NCBI GenBank assembly: GCA_934547065.1
Contig: CAKTEF010000028.1
Span: forward strand, 1 to 19,052
DNA length: 19,052 bases
Source: an uncultured Faecalibacterium sp.
GTDB lineage: Bacteria; Bacillota; Clostridia; Oscillospirales; Ruminococcaceae
Reading direction: 5' to 3'
Of the stretch, positions 6,532-14,310 are shown one piece after another; within the stretch, counting starts at the first letter, position 1, and each line of letters opens with the position of its first letter. Below the pieces are notes generated by a model, which saw only the letters and a program-made list of their open reading frames with translations, had not been told where the DNA came from and did no database searches. The translations under genes and the position numbers were made by a program.

Positions 6532-7401
6532 TTACTGATACTCTTTTTCCAGCGAAAATCCGCGCCCGCTGACCTGGGTGACCCGGCTGACGATCAGGAA
6601 ACACGCCGGGTCGATGGAGCGGGCCAGCTGTTCCAGCCGGGGCAGCTGCCGGTTGGAGACCACGCTCAGCAGCACCTCGCTGGGCTCGGCCGTGTAGCCG
6701 CCCTGGCCGTGCAGCACGGTCACGCCGCGGTCCAGCTCCGCCAGGATGGCGGTGCAGATGGCCGGGGACTGGTCGCTGATGATCTTGACCTCGGTGCGGC
6801 TTTCGCCCATCAGCAGCATTTTGTCCATGACAAGGGTGTGGGTCAGCACCATCACGATGCCATAGAGCACCTGTTCGGTGGGGCTGAACACGGCCTGCAC
6901 CAGCAAAATGGCGATGTCAAAGACCATCATGGTCAGGGAAACGGGCCAGCGGAACCACTTTTGCAGCACCAGCGGGGGAATATCCATGCCGCCGGTGGAA
7001 GCCCCGGCCCGGATCACCATGCCCAGCGCCGCGCCGATGCCAAGCCCGGAAAAGACGGTGCAGAGGAACAGGTCCTCCGTGAGCACCCGGCCTGCCAGGA
7101 GCCGCTCGAACAGCGCCAGGAACGCCGGACTGAGGATGCTGCTGGCCAGGGTGCTCAGGGCAAACTTGCGCCCCAGAACGGCCCGGCCCCAGCCCAGCAT
7201 GGCCAGGTTGAACGCCAGCAGAAAGCCGGAGACGGAAAGCCCCGTCAACCGCCCGAACGCCAGGGCGATGCCGGTGGCACCGCCGGTGATGAGCCCGGCG
7301 GGTTCCAGAAACAGGGCCACGGCCAGCGAGTAGAGCGCGTTGCCCAGGATGATGAATGCACTGTTCAGCAGGAGCTGCCGGATCGGTCGAGTCGATTTCA
7401 T
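6532..7401 (-). CDS. YitT family membrane protein (DUF161 plus DUF2179)
   Basis: The 289-residue protein has five or more hydrophobic segments over residues 10-200, including the family signatures LEPAGLITGGATGIAL near 33-48 and RAGASTGGMDIPPLVLQ near 131-147. A soluble C-terminal domain of about 80 residues (RTEVKIISDQSPAICTAILA onward) is the DUF2179 ACT-like fold, which carries the VTVLHGQGGYT motif. The family is common in Firmicutes as multi-copy integral membrane proteins; transported substrate is not established. GGAGGT precedes the ATG by 8 bases. A weak -10 candidate (TATGAT at 7422-7427 on the minus strand) is too poorly supported to list. A terminator separates it from the upstream PII-like gene. 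Confidence 0.9.
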   Translation of the reverse strand: MKSTRPIRQLLLNSAFIILGNALYSLAVALFLEPAGLITGGATGIALAFGRLTGLSVSGFLLAFNLAMLGWGRAVLGRKFALSTLASSILSPAFLALFERLLAGRVLTEDLFLCTVFSGLGIGAALGMVIRAGASTGGMDIPPLVLQKWFRWPVSLTMMVFDIAILLVQAVFSPTEQVLYGIVMVLTHTLVMDKMLLMGESRTEVKIISDQSPAICTAILAELDRGVTVLHGQGGYTAEPSEVLLSVVSNRQLPRLEQLARSIDPACFLIVSRVTQVSGRGFSLEKEYQ

Positions 7402-7439
7402 AACATTACCTCCATACTCCTATCATACAGGAAACGAAG

Positions 7440-7490
7440 AAAAAAATCCACGGTCTGCACCGGGAACGCAGGCCGTGGATCTTTTTCTTT
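7440..7490. terminator. Strong terminator after the DUF1538/PII operon
   Basis: ATCCACGGTCTGC (7446-7458) and GCAGGCCGTGGAT (7468-7480) form a 13-bp stem with one G-T wobble. On the minus strand it is followed by seven T residues; T-rich sequence on the plus side makes it potentially bidirectional. It separates the PII-like gene from the YitT gene. Confidence 0.9.
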
Positions 7491-7517
7491 TTGGGGAAAG
7501 CGGGGCAAGAGGGCCGC

Positions 7518-8195
7518 TCAGTCCTCCTCGTCCAGCAGGCGCAGACCGGCGGTGTCGGTCACGGGCAGCGAGAACACGATGGCACCCGCCTTGGGGCCGG
7601 CCCCGTCCATGATGGCTTTCATGATCCGGTTCTTCTGGGCCGTGCGGGTGACGATGAGAACCAGCTCCTTTTCGTTGACCAGCTCCACGCCCATAAAATG
7701 GGCTGCGCCCTCCATGCCGGTGCCCTTGGCGTGGATCACGGTGCCGCCGCCTGCGCCCTGGGCGCGGGCCGCATCCATGATGGGGCCGGTGTGGCCCTGG
7801 TTGGCAATGACGAGCAGCAGCTCATAGCGGGTCTGTTTCAAGGTGCTTTCCTCCTTTAAGACAAAGGTCTGGTGTTCGGTCAGAAATTGCAGCGCCCGCT
7901 TGCCGCCGATGCTGCTGACCGGGATGATGAACGCGATGCCGGTGCCGGGTACGTCGATGCGCATGGTGTGGCGCAGCGCCTTTTGGAGCCTGGGCCAGGT
8001 GTCGGCGGTGATCATGGCAAACAGGACCACCTTCTCGGTCTTTTCCAGGCCCAGGGTGGAAAGGGTCTCGCGTACGGCGGTGCCCGCACCCACGGTGCGC
8101 AGGCTGACCGTTACGCCAAGGCTTTCGTACAGCGTCAGGAACGCGTCGGCTGCGGGGCGGTCGGTGATGGTGACCAGCCAGTACAAAGAATCCAT
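7518..8195 (-). CDS. Tandem PII-like signalling protein
   Basis: The 225-residue protein appears to be two PII-like domains in a row, about twice the 112 residues of GlnB. The C-terminal half (about 123-217) is clearest: a strand YELLLVIANQG, the GAGGGTVIHAKGTG stretch at the place where PII has its T-loop base, ELVLIVTRTAQKNRIMKAI, and the end strand GAIVFSLPVTDTAGL. The N-terminal half (about 3-112) repeats the layout more loosely (YWLVTITDRPAADAFLTL, VVLFAMITADTWPRLQKAL, GTGIAFIIPVSSIGG). The tyrosine uridylylation loop of GlnB is not visible. PII proteins sense nucleotides and 2-oxoglutarate and gate transporters. It lies 15 bases downstream of the DUF1538 membrane gene, with AAGGAGG before the ATG, so regulation of that protein is the natural inference. 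Confidence 0.85.
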   Translation of the reverse strand: MDSLYWLVTITDRPAADAFLTLYESLGVTVSLRTVGAGTAVRETLSTLGLEKTEKVVLFAMITADTWPRLQKALRHTMRIDVPGTGIAFIIPVSSIGGKRALQFLTEHQTFVLKEESTLKQTRYELLLVIANQGHTGPIMDAARAQGAGGGTVIHAKGTGMEGAAHFMGVELVNEKELVLIVTRTAQKNRIMKAIMDGAGPKAGAIVFSLPVTDTAGLRLLDEED

Positions 8196-8210
8196 GGTTC
8201 GGAGGCCTCC

Positions 8211-9761
8211 TTACAGCTCAATGATGGCATCATCCGGCAGGTCGGCAAAGGGCGACGGGGCGGCGGGCAGGGGCTGTTCCTGGCGTGCCCGGCGCTGCTT
8301 GAGCTGGGCGGTCAGGCCCATGAGCTGCACGGTGATGAGGGGAGTCATGGCGACCATGGCCACCACGCCGAATGCATCGGTGACGATATTGCCGCCCACG
8401 GCCACGCAGGCTCCCTGTGCCAGCGGCAGCAGGAACGCGGCGGTCATGGGGCCGCTGGCTACGCCGCCCGCGTCAAAGGCAATGGCGGTGTAGAGCTTGG
8501 GCACCACAAACGAAATGCCGATGGCAAACGCGTAGCCGGGGATGAGGAACCACAAAATGGAGATGCCTGTGAGCACCCGTACCATGGCCAGCCCAACCGA
8601 AAGGGACACACCGGCGGAAAGGGCCGCGCCCATGGTCCCGGCCGAGATCGCGCCGTCGGTCACTTCCTCAACCTGTTTGTTCAGGACGTAGACGGCGGGC
8701 TCGGCCTTGACGATGAAATAGCCGATGAGCATTCCGATGGGAATGATGATCCAGCGCCAGTTCTGCCCGGCCAGCACCTGGCCCAGGTAATTACCGGCGG
8801 GCATAAAGCCCACGTTGGCACCGGTGAGGAACAGCACCAGCCCGATGTATGTATAGATGAGGCCCACGCCGATGCGGCCCAGCGCCCGGCGGCTCAGCCG
8901 GAGCGCCGCGATCTGGAACACCCCGAACATCAGGATGATCGGCAGCAGCGAAACGGCGATCTCTTTCAGGTAGGTGGGCAGCCCCTCGTGAAACAGCTGC
9001 CACAGCTCGACCGAGTCGCTGACCTCCGGCAGGATGGGCGGGACATAGGTGCTGTCGCTGGCCTGGAACAGGATGCCCAGCAGCAGCACGGCCAGGATGG
9101 GGCCGATGGAGCACAGCGCCACCAGGCCAAAGCTGTCGTCGGCGGCATGGCGGTCGCTGCGGATGGCGGAAACGCCCACGCCCAGCGCCATGATAAAGGG
9201 AACGGTCATGGGGCCGGTGGTCACGCCGCCGGAGTCAAAGGCCACGGCCAAAAACTCCTTGGGCACAAAGGCGGCCAGCACAAAGATCAGCGCGTAAAAG
9301 ACCACCAGCAGCCGGGGCAGGGCGATCCCGATCAGCATGCGCAGGAACGAAATGACCAAAAACAGACCCACCCCGGCGGCCACGGATAAGATCAGGGTCC
9401 GATTGGGGATGGAGGGAACCTGGTTTGCCAGCACCTGTAAGTCCGGCTCCGAGATGGTGATGAGGAAGCCCAGCAAAAAGCCCGCCCCGATGATCAGGGG
9501 CACGCTGCGGCTGCGGGTGAGCATGGCACCCACCCGCTCGCCCATGGGGCTCATGCTCATCTCGGCACCCAGGGTGAAAAACATGATGCCTCCAATGATC
9601 ATGGCGGCACCCAGCAAAAAGCAGAGCAGGATGCTGGGGGAAATGGGCGCAATGGTAAAGCAGAGCACCAGCACGATGGCCACAATGGGCAGCACGGCCT
9701 GCAATGCCTCCAGCAGCTTTTCCCGCAGCTTGGGGAGAGAACCTTTGAGTATGATGTCCAC
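8211..9761 (-). CDS. DUF1538 membrane protein, internally duplicated putative transporter
   Basis: This 516-residue integral membrane protein consists of two homologous DUF1538 halves. Matching landmarks recur about 250 residues apart: ISEPDLQVLANQV (103-115) with KAEPAVYVLNKQV (352-364), and FDSGGVTTGPMTVPF (175-189) with FDAGGVASGPMTAAF (429-443). Each half has several hydrophobic segments, the usual architecture of a two-fold pseudosymmetric transporter. The last 28 residues are hydrophilic and likely cytoplasmic. The start is GTG 9761 with AAAGG only 3-4 bases upstream, a short spacing; no better in-frame start exists for about 50 codons. It is first in an operon with the tandem PII-like protein. 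The substrate is unknown. Confidence 0.87.
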   Translation of the reverse strand: MDIILKGSLPKLREKLLEALQAVLPIVAIVLVLCFTIAPISPSILLCFLLGAAMIIGGIMFFTLGAEMSMSPMGERVGAMLTRSRSVPLIIGAGFLLGFLITISEPDLQVLANQVPSIPNRTLILSVAAGVGLFLVISFLRMLIGIALPRLLVVFYALIFVLAAFVPKEFLAVAFDSGGVTTGPMTVPFIMALGVGVSAIRSDRHAADDSFGLVALCSIGPILAVLLLGILFQASDSTYVPPILPEVSDSVELWQLFHEGLPTYLKEIAVSLLPIILMFGVFQIAALRLSRRALGRIGVGLIYTYIGLVLFLTGANVGFMPAGNYLGQVLAGQNWRWIIIPIGMLIGYFIVKAEPAVYVLNKQVEEVTDGAISAGTMGAALSAGVSLSVGLAMVRVLTGISILWFLIPGYAFAIGISFVVPKLYTAIAFDAGGVASGPMTAAFLLPLAQGACVAVGGNIVTDAFGVVAMVAMTPLITVQLMGLTAQLKQRRARQEQPLPAAPSPFADLPDDAIIEL

Positions 9762-9828
9762 CGACCTTTCGGGGGCACTGCCCGCCCGGAACCCGCCCGT
9801 TCGGGAAATGCCGGATGATAGTACTACC

Positions 9829-9858
9829 AGTATACCGGAAACCGCAGGCCGGGGTCAA
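9829..9858 (-). promoter_or_regulatory. Promoter of the DUF1538/PII operon
   Basis: On the minus strand TTGACC (9853-9858) and TATACT (9829-9834) are 18 bp apart. The expected start near 9822 gives a GC-rich leader of about 60 bases. A palindrome TAGTACTA (9819-9826) lies at the start site. Confidence 0.65.
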
Positions 9859-9911
9859 CTGCAGGACGGCTAAGACTGGCAAAGAAACAAAAGTTTTACA
9901 ATTGGCTCGTT

Positions 9912-9950
9912 TTATAAAAATACCCGGCGGGCCGTGTCCGCCGGGTAAAA
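9912..9950 (-). terminator. Terminator of the GltD-like gene
   Basis: TACCCGGCGG (9921-9930) and CCGCCGGGTA (9938-9947) form a perfect 10-bp stem around GCCGTGT. On the minus strand it is followed by TTTTTATAAAA. It separates the oxidoreductase from the DUF1538 promoter. Confidence 0.92.
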
Positions 9951-9962
9951 CTTTATAAAAGC

Positions 9963-11279
9963 TCAGACCCCCTGCTTGCCCAGGACGTCGGAAGTGGGGG
10001 TGTTGAACGTGGGAATGCCGGCGTAGGGATCCGGGGCGGTGTCGGAGGGCAGGTTCTTCATATACCGGTCCATCGATTCGGCCACTTTCTTGGCAATGGC
10101 AACGGCCTCGACCACGGTGCGGGCACCCATCACGGCATCGCCGCCCGCAAACACGCCCTCGCGGGTGGTGCTGCCATCCTCGCCCACGGTCAGCAGGCCG
10201 CGCTGATTGGTCTCAATGCCGGTCGTGGTCTTGACCAAATTGCTCTCCGAGCCCTGGCTCACCGAGACGATCACACCGGTGTGGGAGAAGAACGTCTCAC
10301 TGCCCTCCACCTGGGTGAATCTGCCGTCCTCGCCCTTGACGGTGTCGCGGCAGATCAGGCCGTTCTCGCGGATCTCCACCGGGGCTTTGCAGAACCGGAA
10401 GCCCACGCCCTCCAGCTTGGCATACCGCACCTCGTACTCCGAAGCGCTGATGCACGCCTCATCGCGGCGGGCGTAGCAGGTGACATGGCGGGCTCCGTTG
10501 CGGATGGCGGTGCGGGCGCAGTCCATGGCGGAGTTGCCCACGCCGATCACGGCGATGTCGTCGCCCAGGCGGAACGCTTTGGAGTTGGCCAGGTAGTCGA
10601 TGCCGAACGCCACGTTGCCCAGAGTTTCGCCCTTGATGTGCATGGCGTTGGCTTTCCACAGACCGGCACCGATGAACACGCTCTTGTAGCCGTCGCGGAA
10701 CAGGTCGTCAATGGTGATGGTCTTGCCAATGGTGGTGTTGGGGCGGACATGGATGCCTTTCAGCTCCAGGTGGCGGTACTGGAAATCGTCCAGCACGCTG
10801 TCGGGCAGGCGGTAGTTGGGGATGCCGTAGCGCATCACGCCGCCGATCTTGTCGCGGGCATCAAAAATGGTGATGTCATAGCCCCAGCGTGCCAGCAGCA
10901 CGGCAATGGTCAAACCGGCAGGGCCGGCGCCCACCACGGCGGCTTTCATGCCGTTTTTGGGGGAAGGGCCTGCCGTCATCTTGTTGGCGTAGGTGGTGGA
11001 GATATAGTCCTCGATGATGGAAAAGTGTACGGGGTCGTGGCTGGGCATCCGGTTGCGGACGCAGTGGCCCTCGCACTGGTTCTCGTGGTTGCACACCAGC
11101 GCGCACACCGTGGTCAGGGGGTTGTTCTCAAACAGCATCCTGCCGGCATCGTCCAGCTGGTTTGCCTTGAGCAGCCGGATGACTTCGGGGATGTTGGTGT
11201 GGATGGGGCAGCCCTGCTGACACAGCGGCTTTTTGCAGCCCAGGCAGCGGTTGGCTTCGTCCAGAACGTGAAGTGCCAT
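9963..11279 (-). CDS. GltD-like NAD(P)-dependent iron-sulfur flavoprotein
   Basis: The 438-residue protein belongs to the glutamate synthase small-subunit superfamily. The N-terminal domain binds two [4Fe-4S] clusters through C12-x2-C15-x4-C20-x3-C24 and C59-x3-C63-x5-C69-x3-C73. An FAD-binding Rossmann motif GAGPAG (117-122) and a pyridine-nucleotide motif GVGNSA (246-251) follow, and GVFAGGDAV near the C terminus is the closing FAD motif. These subunits pass electrons from NAD(P)H to a partner. No gltB, nfnA or preA partner is in the window. ATG 11279 has AGGAGG 6 bases upstream; extension to 11327 passes through that site. GltD, PreT and NfnB-like roles remain open. Confidence 0.86.
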   Translation of the reverse strand: MALHVLDEANRCLGCKKPLCQQGCPIHTNIPEVIRLLKANQLDDAGRMLFENNPLTTVCALVCNHENQCEGHCVRNRMPSHDPVHFSIIEDYISTTYANKMTAGPSPKNGMKAAVVGAGPAGLTIAVLLARWGYDITIFDARDKIGGVMRYGIPNYRLPDSVLDDFQYRHLELKGIHVRPNTTIGKTITIDDLFRDGYKSVFIGAGLWKANAMHIKGETLGNVAFGIDYLANSKAFRLGDDIAVIGVGNSAMDCARTAIRNGARHVTCYARRDEACISASEYEVRYAKLEGVGFRFCKAPVEIRENGLICRDTVKGEDGRFTQVEGSETFFSHTGVIVSVSQGSESNLVKTTTGIETNQRGLLTVGEDGSTTREGVFAGGDAVMGARTVVEAVAIAKKVAESMDRYMKNLPSDTAPDPYAGIPTFNTPTSDVLGKQGV

Positions 11280-11337
11280 GAAGTTCCTCCTTGTGTCCCG
11301 CATCTGGGGACGCTTCGTTGTATCCAATGCTGCTACT

Positions 11338-11367
11338 ATAATACACCGGGACCCTGCCGTGATACAA
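11338..11367 (-). promoter_or_regulatory. Weak promoter candidate for the GltD-like gene
   Basis: On the minus strand TTGTAT (11362-11367) and TATTAT (11338-11343) are 18 bp apart. The -35 box matches only 3 of 6 consensus bases, so this is tentative; no better promoter is visible in the 123-base gap after tmcAL. Confidence 0.35.
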
Positions 11368-11402
11368 GTAGGGAAATGTTGATTTTTGCAAGAAAAATTT
11401 TG

Positions 11403-12605
11403 TCATTCCGTCAAAAAGATAATTTTTTGACGAAGAATCCCGCCCATGGGCCGGGGGGTGCGGCGGGCCAGTGCAGCCAGATCCGAAGCTTGCAGCTGGG
11501 CTTTGACCACCTGTGTACAGGAGGCGTTTTGTTCGGCCAGGCGCATCAGCGAATGGGAGACGGGCAGGGCCGTATGCTTCAGGCGGGACAGGGCCGCTTT
11601 CCGCGCACCCAGAAGGTGCAGATACGGCGGAAGGGGCGGCAGGGCATCGGAATAGCCCAGCGCGGCATCCATGGCCAGGCGGCGCATCCGGGCACGGGGA
11701 TAGCGGACCGTGGTGAGCCGGTCCAGCAGTTCTTCGTGGGTGGCGGTGGTGCGCACGGCGGCTTCCAGTCGGTGTTCCAACCCCTCAGAAAGGCCGCGGA
11801 TCCCGGCAAAAGGGGCATCGGCTGCGCACCGTGCCCGCAGCAGAGCCAGCTGGCAGAGATGGGCGGCAGAAAAATCGGTGAACTGCCCGGCGGTAAAGGC
11901 CTCCCGGTACAGCGGAAGCACCGCTGCGGGAACATAGGGGGCTGCGGCATCTGCACCGCCGCTCTGCCAGAGCGTGCGCAGGGCACTGGCGCTGGCAAAC
12001 TGCCCGCTGCCGGAGCGCAGAGCCTGCCCGTGACCGGCCCCTTTCCGGGGCAGCGGGCAGGGGGTGAGGGGCGCGTTCAGCTCCAGGATCGCCTTGCAGT
12101 ATTCCACCGCCAGATTGTTGTTGGGCTTGTCCAGCAGGTCCGCCAGCGGGCTGCCGGGACACAGCTGCGCCACGGCGGCCTGCCGCGCGGCCGCAAAGCT
12201 CCGCGCTCCATCGGCCAGCCGGGCCTTGAGTGCGGCGGTGTAGGCCGGGCAGGAAAGGACGCGGGCCGCGTCCATCAGAAGCCCGGCATCCGGGGTCTCG
12301 GCCCCGAACACCAGCGTGTCGCACCCGGCGGCGGCCAGCAGCGCTACGCCCGCCCGCGCAAAAGCTTCGGCCCCGGCGCAGGCGTAAGGCGCGGGCAGGG
12401 CGAACACAAAGTCGGCCCCGCAGGAAAGGGCGGCCTGCACCCGCACGGCTTCCGGCAGCAGGGGCAGCTCGCCCCGCTGGGTCAGCCCGCAGCTCAGGAC
12501 CACGGCGGTCTGTTCGGCACCCAGCGCTCTGGCCTGCGCCAGCTGCCAGGCGTGGCCGTTGTGAAACGGATCGTATTCGGCAATGATTCCAGCAAATTGA
12601 TACAT
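11403..12605 (-). CDS. tmcAL: tRNA(Met) cytidine acetate ligase
   Basis: TmcAL forms N4-acetylcytidine at the wobble base of elongator tRNA-Met, using acetate and ATP through an acetyl-AMP intermediate. The 400-residue protein begins with the nucleotidyltransferase motif GIIAEYDPFHNGH (HNGH at 15-18), followed by the family's LTQRGELP (about 41-48), KPNNNLAVEYCKAIL, and an FASASALR segment that corresponds to the SASAIR-type motif. GAGGT precedes the ATG by about 9 bases. The nearly perfect inverted repeat CGTCAAAA/TTTTGACG (11409-11432) overlaps the last codons and may act in termination. It diverges from acetate kinase, which handles the same metabolite. Confidence 0.91.
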   Translation of the reverse strand: MYQFAGIIAEYDPFHNGHAWQLAQARALGAEQTAVVLSCGLTQRGELPLLPEAVRVQAALSCGADFVFALPAPYACAGAEAFARAGVALLAAAGCDTLVFGAETPDAGLLMDAARVLSCPAYTAALKARLADGARSFAAARQAAVAQLCPGSPLADLLDKPNNNLAVEYCKAILELNAPLTPCPLPRKGAGHGQALRSGSGQFASASALRTLWQSGGADAAAPYVPAAVLPLYREAFTAGQFTDFSAAHLCQLALLRARCAADAPFAGIRGLSEGLEHRLEAAVRTTATHEELLDRLTTVRYPRARMRRLAMDAALGYSDALPPLPPYLHLLGARKAALSRLKHTALPVSHSLMRLAEQNASCTQVVKAQLQASDLAALARRTPRPMGGILRQKIIFLTE

Positions 12606-12691
12606 CGTACGTTACCTCGGCAGCAAAGCCGCCGTCCATCAAGTGAAACGGAGCATTCTCGTTCAGCACAGCCCCATCGGCCTGCCAAGGA

Positions 12692-12731
12692 CTCTCCCTC
12701 CGGGAGAGGTGGCGAACGAAGCAAGACGGAA
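12692..12731. repeat. Intergenic palindromic repeat unit
   Basis: CTCTCCC-TCC-GGGAGAG (12692-12708) is a perfect 7-bp hairpin, followed by GTGGCGAACGAAGCAAGACG. The head resembles the hairpin at 15824-15842. Such units are dispersed non-coding repeats in related genomes as I remember them; copy number cannot be judged from one window. Confidence 0.55.
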
Positions 12732-12793
12732 CGAAAAAGTTTGTGAAATATCTGTCATACTAACAACAAAAAATGGCAATATCTCGCAGATTC

Positions 12794-12813
12794 TGGGCGG
12801 AATATACAAAAAG
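12794..12813 (+). repeat. Motif copy 1 upstream of ackA promoter
   Basis: TGGGCGGAATATACAAAAAG matches TGGGCGGAATCCACAAAAAG at 14234-14252 in all but two central bases. This copy lies about 40 bases upstream of the ackA -35 box. Confidence 0.5.
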
Positions 12814-12850
12814 GAGGGATACTTTATAAAACCTTTGCCGCGTTTATGGC

Positions 12851-12879
12851 TTGAAAACCCTTGGAACCTATTATATAAT
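12851..12879 (+). promoter_or_regulatory. ackA promoter
   Basis: TTGAAA (12851-12856) and a perfect TATAAT (12874-12879) are exactly 17 bp apart. The expected start near 12886 gives a 60-base leader containing a short hairpin GCCCG/CGGGC (12904-12919). Confidence 0.85.
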
Positions 12880-12946
12880 ATTTTCAGGAATCTGTAAAAT
12901 TCTGCCCGTTTGTGCGGGCCGAAAAACAATATGGAGGCACAAGAAG

Positions 12947-14143
12947 ATGAAAGTTCTGGTTATTAACTGCGGTTCTTCTTCCCTGAAGTATCAGCTGATC
13001 GATATGGACGGCGAGAAGGTGCTGTGCAAAGGCCTGTGCGAGCGCATCGGCATGGAGAGCAGCATGATCACCCACGAGGCCAACGGCCACAAGGCCACCA
13101 CCCCGGCCATCTTCCCCACCCACACCGAGGCATTTGCTGAGGTCGTGAAGAAGATGACCACCGGCGAGGGCAAATGCATCAACGATGTGAGCGAGATCAA
13201 CGCCATCGGCCACCGCGTGGTCCACGGCGGCGAGAAGTTCAAGGAAAGCTGCCTGATCACCGACGAGGTCATCAACACCATCCGTGAGCTGAGCCCCCTG
13301 GCCCCCCTGCACAATCCCGCAGGCATCCTGGGCATTGAGGCTGCCCGCAAGGTGTTCGGCAACATCCCCATGGTCGCCGTGTTCGATACCGCTTTCCACA
13401 GCACCATGCCCCCGAAGGCTTACATGTACGCCATCCCCTACGAGTACTACGAGAAGTACGGTGTCCGCCGTTACGGCTTCCACGGCACCAGCCACAAGTA
13501 CGTTGCCCATAAGGCAGCCGAGTACCTGGAGGAGCCCATTGAGCGCCTGAAGCTGATCACCTGCCACCTGGGCAACGGTTCTTCCATTGCCGCTGTGGAC
13601 CAGGGCAAGGTCGTGGATACCTCCATGGGCATGACCCCGCTGGCCGGCCTGATGATGGGCACCCGCTGCGGCGACCTGGACCCCTCTGTGGTCAACTACC
13701 TGAAGTACACCCTGAACATCACCGGCCACGAGCTGGACGAGATCCTGAACAAGAAGTCCGGCCTGCTGGGCATCTCCGGTGTTTCCAGCGACAAGCGTGA
13801 CGTGGAAGAGGCTGCCGAGGCCGGCAACAAGCGCGCACAGCTGGCTTCCGATATGCTGAACTACCAGATCAAAAAGACCATCGGCAGCTACATTGCAGCC
13901 ATGGGCGGCGTGGATGCCATCGTCTTTACCGGCGGCATCGGCGAGCACGATGCCATTGCCCGTGCAAAGATCTGCCACCACATGGATTGGCTGGGCATCC
14001 GCATCGACACCGATAAGAACAAGCATCCGCAGGGCGATGTGTGCGAGATCACTGCCTGGGGTGCCAAGGTGCGCACCCTGGTCATTGCGACCGACGAGGA
14101 ACTGATGATCGCCCGCGACACCAAGGAAGTCATCGAGAAGTAA
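12947..14143 (+). CDS. ackA: Acetate kinase
   Basis: AckA interconverts acetate plus ATP with acetyl phosphate plus ADP. The 398-residue protein shows the ASKHA-fold start VLVINCGSSSLKYQL (N7, S10-S12), GHRVVHGGEKF, the catalytic-region VFDTAFHSTMP, RYGFHGTSHKYV, the HLGNGSSIAAVDQGKVVDTSMG phosphate loop, and FTGGIGEHDA near the end. Length matches the family. ATG 12947 has GGAGG 9 bases upstream; the longer open frame from 12851 would begin inside the promoter. Codon choice is strongly biased, as in a highly expressed gene. No pta is adjacent. In a Faecalibacterium-like acetate consumer the enzyme may run in the acetate-activating direction, which is inference. Confidence 0.97.
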   Translation: MKVLVINCGSSSLKYQLIDMDGEKVLCKGLCERIGMESSMITHEANGHKATTPAIFPTHTEAFAEVVKKMTTGEGKCINDVSEINAIGHRVVHGGEKFKESCLITDEVINTIRELSPLAPLHNPAGILGIEAARKVFGNIPMVAVFDTAFHSTMPPKAYMYAIPYEYYEKYGVRRYGFHGTSHKYVAHKAAEYLEEPIERLKLITCHLGNGSSIAAVDQGKVVDTSMGMTPLAGLMMGTRCGDLDPSVVNYLKYTLNITGHELDEILNKKSGLLGISGVSSDKRDVEEAAEAGNKRAQLASDMLNYQIKKTIGSYIAAMGGVDAIVFTGGIGEHDAIARAKICHHMDWLGIRIDTDKNKHPQGDVCEITAWGAKVRTLVIATDEELMIARDTKEVIEK

Positions 14144-14167
14144 TCGGATTTCCAAACCGGAGCACAC

Positions 14168-14210
14168 AGAGCCGCGTTTCCGCAAGGGAGCGCGGCTCTT
14201 TTGCTGTTTT
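14168..14210 (+). terminator. ackA terminator
   Basis: AGAGCCGCG (14168-14176) and CGCGGCTCT (14191-14199) form a perfect 9-bp stem, followed by TTTTGCTGTTTTG. It lies 25 bases after the stop codon. Confidence 0.9.
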
Positions 14211-14233
14211 GAACGAGGCAAAGTCTGTCTTAT

Positions 14234-14252
14234 TGGGCGGAATCCACAAAAA
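14234..14252 (+). repeat. Motif copy 2 upstream of zinc-ribbon promoter
   Basis: TGGGCGGAATCCACAAAAAG is the near copy of 12794-12813. It ends about 25 bases before the -35 box of the zinc-ribbon gene, a place where activators often bind. Confidence 0.5.
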
Positions 14253-14276
14253 GAGAGCCGACAGGCCGTTTTTTGG

Positions 14277-14305
14277 TTGACAAATCAAAAAAAGAACGGT
14301 ACAAT
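14277..14305 (+). promoter_or_regulatory. Strong promoter of the zinc-ribbon gene
   Basis: A perfect TTGACA (14277-14282) and TACAAT (14300-14305) are 17 bp apart, with an A-rich spacer. The expected start is 14311-14312, giving a leader of about 130 bases. Confidence 0.85.
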
Positions 14306-14310
14306 AAGGG

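Larger units (their letters stand above)
12606..12850. other. Gene-free stretch between tmcAL and ackA
   Basis: These 245 bases, plus the ackA promoter and leader to 12946, hold no gene. The half near tmcAL carries a palindromic repeat unit (12692-12731); the half near ackA is AT-rich with a motif shared with the zinc-ribbon promoter region (12794-12813). I could not find a convincing tmcAL promoter on the minus strand. Confidence 0.6.

Noticed and set aside
7872..9389. Long plus-strand frame across DUF1538
   Set aside because: Antisense to a transmembrane protein with duplicated motifs; no ribosome-binding site or recognisable domain.
11990..12085. APLTPCPLPRKGAG in TmcAL, which looked like a repeat element translated in frame
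   Set aside because: The segment falls where TmcAL homologues have a variable Pro/Arg-containing loop leading to the SASA-R motif, so it fits normal family alignment.
10281..12746. Plus-strand frame of over 800 codons across the GltD-like gene and tmcAL
   Set aside because: Runs through two genes and their intergenic promoter region; composition is shadow-like.
12851..12946. Longer ackA from the upstream in-frame start
   Set aside because: The extension begins at the -35 box itself and is not part of the AckA family.
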